Assembly: GCA_033725935.1 (NCBI GenBank) | Contig: MU867147.1 | Location: forward strand, 1 to 64,000 | Direction of reading: 5' to 3' | Source of the DNA: Cladorrhinum sp. PSN259 | Lineage: Eukaryota; Ascomycota; Sordariomycetes; Sordariales; Podosporaceae | DNA length: 64,000 nt | In this document: positions 43,563 through 54,485 of the stretch, piece by piece | How positions within the stretch are numbered: the stretch's first letter is position 1 | Layout: each line of letters opens with the position of its first letter | The notes under the pieces: generated by a model | The model's input: the letters and a program-made list of their open reading frames with translations, nothing else | Database searches by the model: none | What the model was told of the DNA's origin: nothing | Made by a program: the position numbers and the translations under genes

Positions 43563-45116
43563 ATGGAATCCGATCCCCCTCAAGATATTCAGGTAGCTGC
43601 GCGAACTCTTGTTGAAGCGCTTTATCCTATCTCGCAGGCCGACATTCTTTTACTCCCCGCCGCTCAAAAGCGCGAGCTCGTGCCCATTCACCGAGAGCAG
43701 TATGGGGTCCCGCATGATCTCCGGCTCCCCGTAGTTCACACCTTACGAGCCAAGCTAGCCAAGCTCCCTTCGCCCTCTGTCGAGTTCCCGTTGCGGCAGC
43801 TTACGCAAATTCAGGATCCTCCTTGGGATATTTCCGTTACGAGGTTTCGCAGAGTGTGGTTTAACCTTAGGCGGCTTAACAGAGAACAGAAGCTGGCTGC
43901 TATCCGCGCATATTTCCCAGGGTTCGAGTGGAACTAGACGCCGGAAATCTAGGGAACGCATTGGACCGACCTTATCGAGCACCTCTACAACCTTAGGTCT
44001 CTTCTAGTAGATACGACGGAGTGGATCTACGACGAAGCTCTGATTTCTGCGCTGAAGGTCCTTTGCGCATCGAGCCAGTCGCAGATATTCATACCAGACC
44101 AACCCCTCAGCAGCCAAGAGATGCTGAACCTGGGCCGTAACAACTGGTATGGACTTTCACCTCGTCAAACTCTGTCACGGATTGCCGCAGCTTCGCGTCG
44201 GTTTTGGGTGCTGCCGCTTCACGTCAATGGAGAGCACTGGACAGTTGGCATCCTCGACCATGGCGCTCAAACCCTCTATTGGAAGGATTCTCTTGCCTCC
44301 ACACAGCCAATATACCAGCCGGCATTCGATCTGCAGCTAAAGGACTGGATCTCCTACTCGTTGGGGTACTCGATCCACCACTTTAAGGTTATCAGTATCA
44401 CCCCGGAGTTTCGGCAGACGGACAAATCATCATGCGGGCTATGGGTGCTCGAGACAGTGCGCCTTTTCTTTACAAGCGTTTGTCGCAATGATCTCGAGAC
44501 TTGCGTCGCGGATTATTCTTTCTTTCTTAACGACTCCTATTACCACTATGCCCCGCTTGCTGGACTGAAGCGGGATTATGGCGACGGAGACATAGGCAGG
44601 TTATGTTCTCGGATGAGGTCAACTTGGTTGTCGCTCCTTCGCAACCTCTTTTACCACCGCTCAAACAAGCCGCTCCATAATCAGTACGCCAACAATAGCG
44701 TCGCGCGGGATCATCAAGAAGTTTCTATTACAGTAGAGCGGATTGCCCAGCTGGCCACACATAATGAGCAAAACGGAATTCGTCTCCGCAGCTTAAACGT
44801 GTCCTCTCGTTTCCCGGCTAGTTCCAGGACGCCTCTTCAGCGTGGACAACCGTCTGGGACATTTCAAAGTCCCATCCTCCTCTCTTCTGGCTCGTCATCT
44901 CTGGTGAGTAGCATGGCCTCTCTAAATGTGACGCCCCAGGGCACATATGAAGCGGGAACAGATCCGGACGGCCCTCCGGTTGTGGTTCGTTGTCCACGGT
45001 ATACGGGCACGCTGGGTTCGCCAACCACGCATCCAGCTTTTACCGGGTGGGATGATAAGGGAGCTCAAAAACGGAAGGATCGGAAGAAAAAAAAGGATGT
45101 AGATATTGAGGAGTAA
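43563..45116 (+). pseudogene. Module C: Ulp1-like (C48) protease with two stops but full catalytic residues
   Basis: ATG at 43,563 (MESDPPQDIQ). The N-terminal 124 codons end at a TAG (43,935-43,937). A second TAG follows five codons on; both fit CAG-to-TAG change. Beyond them the frame is open to 45,116. Catalytic blocks: RRFWVLPLHVNGEHWTVGIL, YWKDS (Asp at His+17), FRQTDKSSCGLWVLET (Gln, Cys six apart). The tail ends TGTLGSPTTHPAFTGW plus a Lys-rich end. The residues needed for catalysis are all present, but a full protein cannot be made without passing two stops. A start at 44,121 would give a shorter product lacking the N-terminal region. Confidence 0.8.
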
Positions 45117-45356
45117 TAAGAATCGGGAGGGAGAGGGAGAGAGGTTATATTCGCATTCCGATTATGACGATTTACGTAAGGAGATGATGTTAATTATGCA
45201 GGAGATGTAGATGTGTTGCTTGGCACAATATTAATGGTATTTAAAGGAAAAGAAGTCTTCAAACGTCTCTTAAACCATGATAATTATACTGAAGCCGCCG
45301 AAAAATAGCACTTACTTTTTTTTTTAAAATTGATGGTAGATGTGATTACCTATAAT

Positions 45357-47046
45357 GTGAATGAGTGAAAATACACACCCACCAAGAAAGAAGCCTTCGA
45401 AGAAGGCTTCTACCAAAAAAAAAGCTCACAAAGCCATCCGGCCCTTCTGATCAGGTGGGCAAACACTAAACCAAGTGTAAAAAGAGTGTGTGGAAAGAAG
45501 TCGTGGTGAATTGCTTCCTGGGAGTAAGCCTCCCAGGAAGGAAGCCTCCTGCTTGAGTGCTTGCCAGACTGCTTACCCTTCTTCCTGAGTGGAAGGGGGG
45601 GTCTACAGCTAAATATACGTAAACAAGGAAAAACTGGTCCCAAGAAGGTGCTCTTCCACACAGCCACGGAAGCCACACAGGCCACACAGGGCCCACGGCC
45701 AAGTGAGCCACACGGTCAAGTGAGGTGGGCCACTGCCTCGAAATGGGCCAATCCACCAATTCAAATCTTCCCCTTGAATTTGCTTAGGCTCCCGAGCCTG
45801 AAAATTCAACAAAAATATAAAGACCGACGCTTCCCAGGGTAACCGAACCCACAGCCTCTCAGTCTTCAAGCCACAGCCGTCATGAAAGCCAGCCACTTAG
45901 CCAGAATGAAGGCTCCCATTCCTACAACAAAGCCCACAACACAACAAGAATTCCTCTCCTACAGTAGTCTTAGTCTGATCAAACGGGGACCACAGGTGCC
46001 AGACCAGGTATGCAGTCAGGAAAGCCCCCACAGTAACCCAGAGAGACAAAGAGAGGCCCTCTCATAGCTACTAAGGCAACAGCCACCATAACCATTAAGG
46101 GAGCAACGCTTTTACATCTCGCACAACGAAAGCTCCCACAGCTGCCAGGGCAACAGGTTCCATAACAACAAGCCTTCTTCCTTCCCCGCTTCCAAGCAAC
46201 TAGGAAGCTCCCTCCATAACCACCTTCAAGACCCATACAGCTGCCAGCACAAGGCCACAGGTGTCATGCTTCCCCTGCAGCCAGGCAATGGTTTCCACAA
46301 GAGCCCGCCTTCCAAATGCCACCAGGACTTCCAGGTGCCAGAGAAGTCCCAGGCACAGGAAAAGTCTCCTTTACACCAAATGCTCTTGTAAGCCAAGAAG
46401 CGGGCCAACCACAGGTCCAAAGAATCTACTAAAATTCCACCAAAAGTCAACCAAAAAAACAAACAACCAATCAACCATAAAGAGGTCCAGAAAAGCCCAG
46501 AAATCCAGCTTAATAAGAAGCTGGTTAACTGAACACCTGGCCAAATAGAGAATGCTCTGATCAGGGGGGCTAGCAACCTTGAAAAGGCACTGCCATATAA
46601 TTCATGCCCTGATCAGAGGAGCTGGCACTTCCACACAGCTGCCAGACGTCTGCTTACTTCCCCTGCTCTCAGGCAACGGTCTTCCAAGTGCCGAAGAAAA
46701 AGACTGTCCCAGGCACAGGAAAGTAAACAAATGGTCCAAAAAGTCAAAATCCACCGCAAAAGGAAAGGGGCTCCTTAAGCCAAAAGAACCAAAAATTCCA
46801 ACACAAAAATAATCAAGTCCAAAAGTCCAAAATTCTTCCACAAAAGGCCAAAACCTCCACAAAAATCAACTGTTCAAAGATTCCATAAAAATAAAAAGCC
46901 AAGAAAAATCCTCCAAAAAGCAAAGAATCCACCAAAAGAAGCTGAAATTCCACCATAGAGAGAAGAAGTCAGGTAACCAACCACCATACCACACCAAACC
47001 CACTACCCCATATAACCTCGAAAGCCCTCTGCGAACTAGATCATGC
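45357..47046 (+). repeat. Large dispersed repeat, copy 2
   Basis: Direct-orientation counterpart of 28,376-30,240, about 1.7 kb. It has the same leader, the AGGCTCCCGAGCCT palindrome, the CTTCCAAGTGCCGAAGAAAA and CCACAGGTGTCATGCTTCC segments and the same end (GAACTAGATCATGC). It starts about 240 bp after module C. The copies differ in tandem-array length and in small indels. Confidence 0.75.
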
Positions 47047-47277
47047 CAACCAGACTACCGTGATTCCCAGTATCCTTCTGATTTTGCCTATTCTTAGTAT
47101 TAAGGCTCCAAAGTGCCTGTTTACTTGGCCTATCTACTTACACAATATAGATCGTACAAATCGTTATTGATTCTGGTTTTCTTTGCTAAACGTTCGTTTT
47201 CTTGCTTTCTGGCCTCCCTGGCCTCCTTAGTCTTCCTGATTTTCTTGATCTTCCTGATCTTCCTAATCTCCTCAGTC

Positions 47278-49192
47278 TTAAGACTCTCTCGCCCAGGGTA
47301 TACTCCTTGCCTCCATTCCCAACAGTTGCGGTTAAGGTTGAAGAGCACCACACTCCTTAAGGATCTCATTTACCCATTGCGATGAGTACACTGTAGGCGT
47401 GAGATTCGTGAATTCCGCTTCCGTAGCGCTCATTAACACGAAAGTCTGTTTCTTGCTCTTCCAGATCACAGGGCCACCAGCCACAAATACGACATGGCCT
47501 CCTGTTGATCGTCTTGGTGGCTTTACGTCTGCGAATGACGCGTCCGCAAATGCCTTCACCTTCATGTCCTTGGCGGTAAAGTCTTTGCCACCATACACAA
47601 TGCCGTAGTCGACTGTCCCTGCAATATATCGACAGAGATGTGTCATCAGATCCAGATGCTTTTGCGATGGGCCAGCATTTGCTTCACAGAGCCTGTTGAC
47701 CGTGTGGGTAATGTCGGGACTAGTGCCGGTTGACACCCAGTTCAGACCACCAGTCTTCTTTATATAGGCCTTCGTCTGTGATGTGAGAGGTTCCCACTTG
47801 GCCGGCAGTTCAAGTCCTGTGACCCATGGCGTCTTTGTTGGTGAAAGATTATCCATGCCATATTTCTTGAGAAAGGCCCTCAAGTAACTCTCCTGGGACA
47901 GGAAGACCGTTTTATTCTCACGGTCTCGTATAATATCAAAGCCGAGGAATCGCTTCACTTCCCCAATTGAGCTCAAAATGGTCCTTAATTCCAGCTGTGA
48001 TATCCTCAATGATATCCTGGGTAGGTGCTGCAATAAGTAGATCATTAATATAGAGAATAACAAGAGCCTGCTTCTCTTTGTATCTCAAGAGGCAAAGATC
48101 TGATGCCAGTGCTTGAAATCTCAGGTTCTTCATAATAGGTGTGATCGTGTTGAACCAGTACAATGGTGATGGTCTCAGGCCATAAAGTGCCTTATTGAGC
48201 CTCATCACCATGCCAGCAGGCTTATCAAGTCAGTCTGGCACTGCTACGTAATATATCACCCCCTCTGGAATATTCGAATTCAGGAACCCCGTCTTGAAAT
48301 CACACTGATCGCAAAGCCAATTCCAGACTGCCAGCAAGGTGAAGAAGAGCCTCACAGACGCTCCGTTTACCACCGAGGCATATATGCCCTGAACTGCCCA
48401 TTGTCCTTTGTCGAAATTGCCACACGCAACAAGCCTTGCCCTGGCCGTACGGTCTCTCGTGACAGGATCTATCTTTTCATCGTAAACCCACTTCGATGGA
48501 AGGATCACCATTCCTTTGGTTTTGGGGAGAAGCGTATATACGCCCTTCTTGATGAGGCTCTCGTCTTGTGCCTTCATTGCCGGCAACCAGTAATCCTCAA
48601 AGTGCGGGGACTTGGTGGCTTGCCGATAATTCCTGGGAATCACGCGTGATTCGAATTCCGTGATCATCTTTTCCACCTTCATTATTGACATCACGACTCC
48701 CTGATATTCCTCATCTCGGTAGCGGACCACTTGGAGATGTCCCGTATATAGATTCTGACCAGGTAACTTGCCTTTGGCGAGCTGTTTATAATATCCGGGC
48801 TGTAATGAATCACCACCTGTTGTTGATCGTCTCTTTCGTCCTGATCGTCTTAGTTAACTCCCCCTCTCAGGTTGTGTAGGAGACTGTTGCGGGCTTATTA
48901 AAGTCCTCATCTTTTGGGACTGTGTGGTATGTTCGGCCAGACCACTTGATGATGGAACCGGTGCTTCCTCCATTATGTCCTCCATGTCCGCAGTGTCAAA
49001 GAATACATCTTCATTACTTTCCTCCTCTTCTTGTATACCTTGTAGCTCCGGTGAGCGCTCGTCTCGATCGTTCGACTCGTTCGCATCGCTCGCATCGCTC
49101 GCATCGCTCGCATCGCTCTCATCGTTCGGATCGTCGGCATCGCGGGGATCGTCGTTATCGGCGGCAATGGGAGGTTCGAGAGGTTTAGGCAC
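47278..49192 (-). pseudogene. Copia polyprotein remnant: linker, reverse transcriptase, partial RNase H
   Basis: Starts in an acidic linker with an (SDA)n repeat and EEAPVPSS, as in the copy at 58-60.6 kb (EEAPVPPS). It continues with reverse transcriptase blocks (LPSKWVYDEKIDP, ARLVACGNFDKG, QCDFKTGFLNSNIPEGV, MRLNKALYGLRPSPLYWFNT, ILYINDLLI, where the last normally reads YVDDLL). The Asp of the catalytic pair reads Asn-Asp, a G-to-A type change. Stops lie near 48,230 and 47,332. The terminal LLGMEARSIPWARES parallels LLGMVERKVPWAQGS of the other copy. Confidence 0.75.
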
Positions 49193-49238
49193 AACGCTCT
49201 GTTATGTTGCCGAGAAGTTGTTCGATAATAGGACCGTA

Positions 49239-50330
49239 CTATGAGAGCCACGTTGCCTTGGATGTACCCGCGTTGATATTTGCGGTGTTATGAAGCGGTC
49301 CGGTGGTTGAGGACTTGGCTGACTTCTTGGCCAACGCCTCCTTCTTCTTCCTCCACCAGTCTGGGGCATCCTCAGGATGACACCACCAACACGTCAAGCC
49401 TTCGGCGTAGTGGCTCACCGGATCGGTATAGACGGAGCAATGTACAATTTTGCCCGATATCTTCACGTTGGCATTGCAGACTGAACAGTCTTGCAGCTTC
49501 TTTTCGGTATTTTTCGACGTCGTGGATGATGACTCACCATCCTTCTTCTTCTTGCCATCTTGCACGGTGACGGCGGCGAGTGCGGGGGCATTCTCCTCAG
49601 TAACCGCCTTGCTAGTAAACTCCGATTCCGATTGCAAGGTGTTCTAGGTAAGTCTCCCTGCTTCCTGCTCACGGAAGAGGTAGTCGTAAAGATCCTTGTA
49701 TGTTCCTCTGATGGCTCCTAACGCGTTGGTTATATGGACCTTGTCATCAAACTTGTAGTCAAGAGCCTCCAAGCGAGACTTGTAAAGCTGGAGCTTGCTG
49801 ATAAACTCCGTGAAGCTGGTGAATTTGTCACGACGAATCTGGAAATAGTCGCGCATCAGGATGACCCTCATCGCTGCTGTGCCTTGCTGGAGGACCTGTT
49901 GTACCCTGATGAACAAGTCGTGGGCACCAAGATCAGTCGCCACCCAGCCAATGTTGTGCAGACGTGGCCGAATAGTGTCATTCTTGAGAGAGCTCATCAT
50001 CCAGTTGATGAGGTCTCCTTGGATGCCTTTCCACTCTCCATATTCGGGAGACTCATTGGGCGGCGCAGGAATGGTCTTTGTCGATATAGTCTTCGACATC
50101 AGCTCTCATCGCCATGAACTTCACTTTGCATCCAATTGTCGAGGCTCATCTCTCCCGTCAATCTCGGCAACGCGGCCAGGTCGCGATCCTTCGACGTATT
50201 CTTCTTCATGACATACTCTGTGAGCTTGGTATACATGGCCAACAGCTGTTGGACTTCGTGGGGGCCATGCTCATGTCGGGCATGCTTCCTGATGCCGACA
50301 TCTTGTCGTGATGCTGGTCTTCGTACCTAA
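49239..50330 (-). pseudogene. Copia gag remnant
   Basis: Homologous to the gag at 56,877-58,064 (SLDNWM, LINWMMSSLKND, FTEFISKLQLYKSRLEAL, and the Cys-rich end CSVCNANVKISGKIVHCSVYTDPVSHYAEGLTCWWC in part). There is a frame change near 50,110 and a TAG near 49,646 where the other copy has Trp (RSLTWDIL), a TGG-to-TAG change. Confidence 0.7.
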
Positions 50331-50702
50331 GTGAGTCTCTCGGTGATGACTTCACTGCTCTACGTTGGAGTCTTTCTTGTTCTCACTATTCGAACGAAAT
50401 AGAATATCGCTTCGATATTCTTTAATAACAGTGCTTGGAACTTTTCAAGCGACTGGTTCTTGCTGACAAAGGAAATATACTCTTCTTTCTGTCTTACCAT
50501 TCCGGCAAGATCAAGAGGATGACCGTTGTCAGTTACGTACAAAAGTCTTTGCCTACGTTGCTGTGCTGCAGCCGTTGATTCTTTCTTTTGCCGTAAAAGC
50601 CGTCAAAATACCAGCAATTAATAATTCAAATTAACGCTTTGTAGGAATTTTAACCGTTGGATTTTACCTTGTTGCGCTTGTCCAAAAAGAGGGCTCACAA
50701 CC

Positions 50703-50852
50703 TATGGAAGGCTACAGCTAAAGTGGTTGATTGGGAGACTAATCTAACAAGCTATGGAAAATGGGATATTTTCCCAAGACCTGGCCTTGGTGGCCTGCCC
50801 TGCTGCAGCGCCTGCAGGTGGGTGGATCCACCTGCTGCAACCTGCTGCAACA
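50703..50852 (-). repeat. 5' LTR of the integrase-less copia element
   Basis: On the minus strand it begins TGTTGCAGCAGG and ends CTTCCATA immediately before GGTTGTGAGCC. The LTR of the 56.35-kb element begins TGTTGTGGATC and ends CTTCCCATA before the same stretch. The internal CTGCAGCAGG words are also shared. Confidence 0.65.
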
Positions 50853-51001
50853 AAATCTTCCTCTCGAGTTTGCCAACGCTCCTATGTGGGGCGGGGAATT
50901 GGTTAAAAAAGTTTTTCCTAGACTAGAGACCACCACCCCTTTTCCGGTGATAAGAAATAAATAAGCATGTAATTAGTAAAGAAAAGCCTCCGCCCGTCTG
51001 A

Positions 51002-52549
51002 TCAGTCCTCCTCACTGCTATCATCCGTCTCGTTTTCATCAATCCATCCTTCTTCATCAAACGCTATCCTCTCCCGCCGAGCCTTAATCCTGGCTTTATT
51101 TTTTCTCATCGCCTTTCGACGCAAGCTAGCATCTTTCTTCTTCTGAGCCTCCGTCTTGGTCCTCTCCGCCTCCCTAGCAGCTGCTCTGCTACCCCGGTCC
51201 CCTCTGCCTTCTGATGCCTTTGTCCTTTCAGCCGTCGACTTCCGAGCGTTGTACATCAACTCGTACTCGCGCCACCCAACGTATTCCAGCTCGTGATCCG
51301 GCTCACAGTGGCACCCACCCTCCTTGGAATGATCGTACACGGGAAGGACGATCACGTAGGCAGCTCGGTGGGTTTCTGGGGACGGCCAGACGGTAGGCTC
51401 TGCCGGATTAGTGGGGCTTGTTGGCTCTCTTCTCACCCTGCCGGTTATCTGGGGACTATTGCTGTAATACCGAGGTTCCCGAATGCCATTGACCGCCTCT
51501 CTGCCAAATTCCGCTCTGATTAACTTGAGCCACTGATCTGCAAACCTCTCTTTGATATTAGTCCCTGGCTTCGCAAGCTTGTCCCACGGCGAGCTGGCTT
51601 CCCACTTCTTGGGCTGTTTTGGCCAGCCATTTGGAGCGAGATCGACATTTTGAAAGAACCACCGAGCCCCCTCGAGCACCCACATCCCACACTCCCAGTC
51701 ACCTATCTGCTGAGGGCAGTCTACTTCCCTGACAGTGATCTCAAAGACTGCTCCGTAAGTGCCCCAGATAAATTGTTTGATGAGGTGCTGCTCCCAGCTC
51801 CTGTGCTGAGCTGCGGTCCGGCCCGTAGATCTTTTTACGTTCCTCAGCCGGTATTTGGCGGAGTCGAACCAGAACAGCTGCGCACTGGAAAGGTCCATGA
51901 TGGCGAGCGCCCAATGATTTCCTGCTTCCTCCTCCGCCGACAGCCCAATATGCAGAGGTAAAACCCAGAACCTCCTTGTCCTTACAATCTCCATGGTGCC
52001 CTCGAATGTGATGCCCCCAGGGTTCGCCTCCTGAAATACCATGCTCACCGGCATGTCGGGGATCTAAGTGATAGTCTCCCACTGACGGAGGTAGTACTTG
52101 AGTAAGCTCAGGATGTGCTCGTCGGCCAGCCACTGCTCGTGTGGTATGAGTAGCTCAATGTCGTAAAGGTGGCTTAAGAGAGTCGGTAGGCCGACGCCGT
52201 AATAATTGACCGTTCTCTCCCGTTGTTCTATGAGACCTGGGAAGTAGTGGCACATCACCCTATCGTGGTACTCCCGCTTTAAAATGGGACCCTTGAAAAA
52301 CACTGGGAAGGCTCTCTTATTGTAGGTGAACCCATCCTTGATCTGGCGGGCGGGGAGCAGCAGAAAGTCGTCCGGGTTTTCTGGGTCAAATCGCAGCGGT
52401 TGTCTCATGCTTCTGAGATCGAGCACGATAAGGTTTTCGCGGGCATTCCGGGTTTCTTCGTTCTCATTGGCGTAAGCGTCTTTTCCGATCATCGTAATGG
52501 CGTTCCGATCTGGCTGGCCTTGCCGACCCCTTGTTGATCGGTAAGCCAT
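51002..52549 (-). pseudogene. Module D: Ulp1-like (C48) protease with one in-frame stop
   Basis: ATG at 52,549 (MAYRSTRGRQG). The frame is open for 161 codons to a TAG at about 52,062, then continues open for about 353 codons to 51,002. CAG at the stop would give one frame. Catalytic blocks after the stop: RRFWVLPLH, NHWALAIMD, FWFDS (Asp at His+17), PQQIGDWECGMWVLEGARWFF (Gln and Cys six apart), all intact. The C-terminus carries CEPDHELEYVGWREYE and a Lys/Arg/Glu-rich coiled-coil-like tail ending in an acidic Ser/Glu/Asp run. The stop codon sits in a CTGATCAG site. This is the most divergent module copy. The C-terminal part alone, from MPVSMVF, could in principle be translated. Confidence 0.8.
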
Positions 52550-53044
52550 TGTCGCGCGCTGTGTTGTTTGGTGACTGATCAGAGAGGGGGTTTAGCGGTG
52601 GCAGTCGTGTGCTGAGAGCGAGGGCGTTTTCGTGGAGTTGGAAAGTAATCGGTTGGAGGAAGAGAGGAAGGGGAGAAAGGCAGCCTTTTCCAAGTAGTGG
52701 GGGCTTCCATTTCTCCGTTTGCCTAGCTCCTGCCCTCCAAGCTGATCGGTTTTTGATCCGATCTCACCAGCCCACTTGTTTGCAGGCCTCGCAAGATTCC
52801 TCTGCCGGTTGACGATTATTTGCCCCGCCTGATCAGTTGCAATCAGACCATGCGGTTGCCTGGCCATCAAGGTTAGCGATAAGGATGATTCCGGAACAGG
52901 TGGTGGAATAGTGATGGAAGCATTTGGAAGGAGCTTTGGTCGCTAATCCTGGCATTAAATTTATCCTTTTCCTCTTGTCTTCCCTCCTCAACATCGATTA
53001 CCAATAGCCAAATCCAACATCTTGGTAACCCCAGCGCCGCCGGT

Positions 53045-54136
53045 ATGTCTTCAAGGCGCGTCAATCAGCCGGGGAAACGCAAGGTTCAGTTTCCCTTCAT
53101 CCGCAAACCCCTCAAAGACTTCGGAAACACTCGCCTCGACCTTCGCGGATACTCCCGTCAAGACCCGGAAGTCAAGCTTATCACTGGGGGCAATGCTCTT
53201 CTTCCGATGATAACGGATCGCCCTCGCAAGCTCGAGCTCGACTACGCAGCTACCTTCCGCGCCCCTCGTCAATATGTATGGCTTCTTAAACCGAAGGTGA
53301 TGATGCCAAGCGATTGTGTCCAGCTCGCTGAAGAATCGCCAGCCCACAGTCGAATCGTCACGGCCATCACTTTCCGGCACCTTGCCTTTCATCTAGACCC
53401 TCTTCCCGAGGGTTGGGATCCTAAGCTTAACCACGCTCCCCTCCTGTACGAACACTGGGATCTCCCTTCTGATCCTACCTCCCAGAAGTTCTGGAAGTTA
53501 TGGCGTGAACTTAACCTCGATAAAGAAACCAAGGCCGCACTCTCTTCCTTTACGAAGCCAGAGCCGGAACTTCAACTCCAGTTCCGTCGCGTGTACGTTG
53601 AAGCTCACAATGGTGGTCCTTGGGGTTTCTTCATCCACGAGTTGCTCTTACGCCCTCATCGAGGTTGGGCGCTCTTTGTTCAGACATACGGTATACCGTG
53701 AGTTATCTTCCCTCATCCTTGTCATTCCCCGTCTGATCAACCCGCTAACCCTTTCTCACCCAGGAATGGTGTTCCCTGTGAAGAGTGCTGCAGCACTTAT
53801 CGGCGGTCTACTATAGCAGACTTGGCTGGCGAGGGCTATCCTCCTACCCACGTCATGTGGCCATTCTTCGGGTGCGTCAGCATCCCTGGGTTTAAGGAGG
53901 GCAAATGCGGGAACTGCGCTTGGGGAATGAGAACGTGCTCTTGGACTAAAGTGGACGAGCTGTGGCCTTGCTTTCACCTCAAGGCTGGCCAGTACACCAA
54001 TACTAACTTATCTCTTGACGTTCTGCCTCTTGGCAACCCCATCAATGTAGATAGAGAGCGCTCCATCCGGCGCCAGATCTCTAAGTATAAAGAGGGAAAG
54101 CGCCGTGTTCGGCTTGCTGGGTATGCCCACCGCTGA
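53045..54136 (+). CDS. Module D: intact cysteine-rich CxxC protein, 341 aa
   Basis: Exons 53,045-53,697 and 53,764-54,136, intron 53,698-53,763 (GTGAGT..CCCAG, 66 bp), joined in frame as YGIPNGVPCEECC. No internal stops. The N-terminal 200 residues are mixed helix/strand without a known motif (FRAPRQYVWLLKP, HGGPWGFFIHELL type segments). After the splice site come C-x2-C-C, then WPFFGCVSIPG, then GKCGNCAWGMRTCSW. This C-x2-C..C..C-x2-C-x5-C arrangement recalls the small fungal Cys domain catalogued as DUF3716, from memory and not tested. It probably binds zinc, by inference from the cysteine spacing. It is divergent from the protease at 52,549, 495 bp apart. Confidence 0.8.
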
Positions 54137-54485
54137 AAAGTCGAGCTAAGGGATTCGGGGGTGGAATAGGAAACTTGGAGAAATAACAATAGTGAAAACA
54201 AACATCTTGCCCCTCCGATCTCGCCGCCGCTAAAGGATTCTGATGCGGTAGCCTCACTCTCAACAACAACAAAGTAAGGTGTGGTCGTAAAGAGCAGAAG
54301 AGCGATGGTTCGGGAAAGGTGTGGTTGCAGCCGGAGCCCTGTGCAGCTGTGGGTCCACACTTTTGTGGCCCCGCTCGCTGCAGCTGCAATCCACGCGTTG
54401 TGGCCCCACTTGCTGCAGCTGCAATCCACGCGTTATAGGTGATCATAACCACGATCACGTAACTCGGTCACGCGACCACCTTTAT

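Larger units (their letters stand above)
47278..50852 (-). mobile_element. Copia-type element lacking integrase, minus strand
   Basis: Order on the minus strand: 5' LTR (50,852-50,703), a putative primer-binding stretch (GGTTGTGAGCC, identical to the one in the element at 56.35 kb), gag (about 50,330-49,239), a direct jump to the acidic linker (49,192) and reverse transcriptase, then a short C-terminus ending at 47,278. About 1.7 kb covering protease and integrase is absent. Also absent is most of the RNase H C-terminus between ECGALQP and LLGMEARSIPWA. No 3' LTR was recognised; a purine-rich tract (GGAAGATCAGGAAGATC) follows. Confidence 0.75.

Noticed and set aside
53698..53763. Premature stop in the module D CxxC gene
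   Set aside because: The stop lies in a well-formed 66-bp intron conserved in position with copies A-C.
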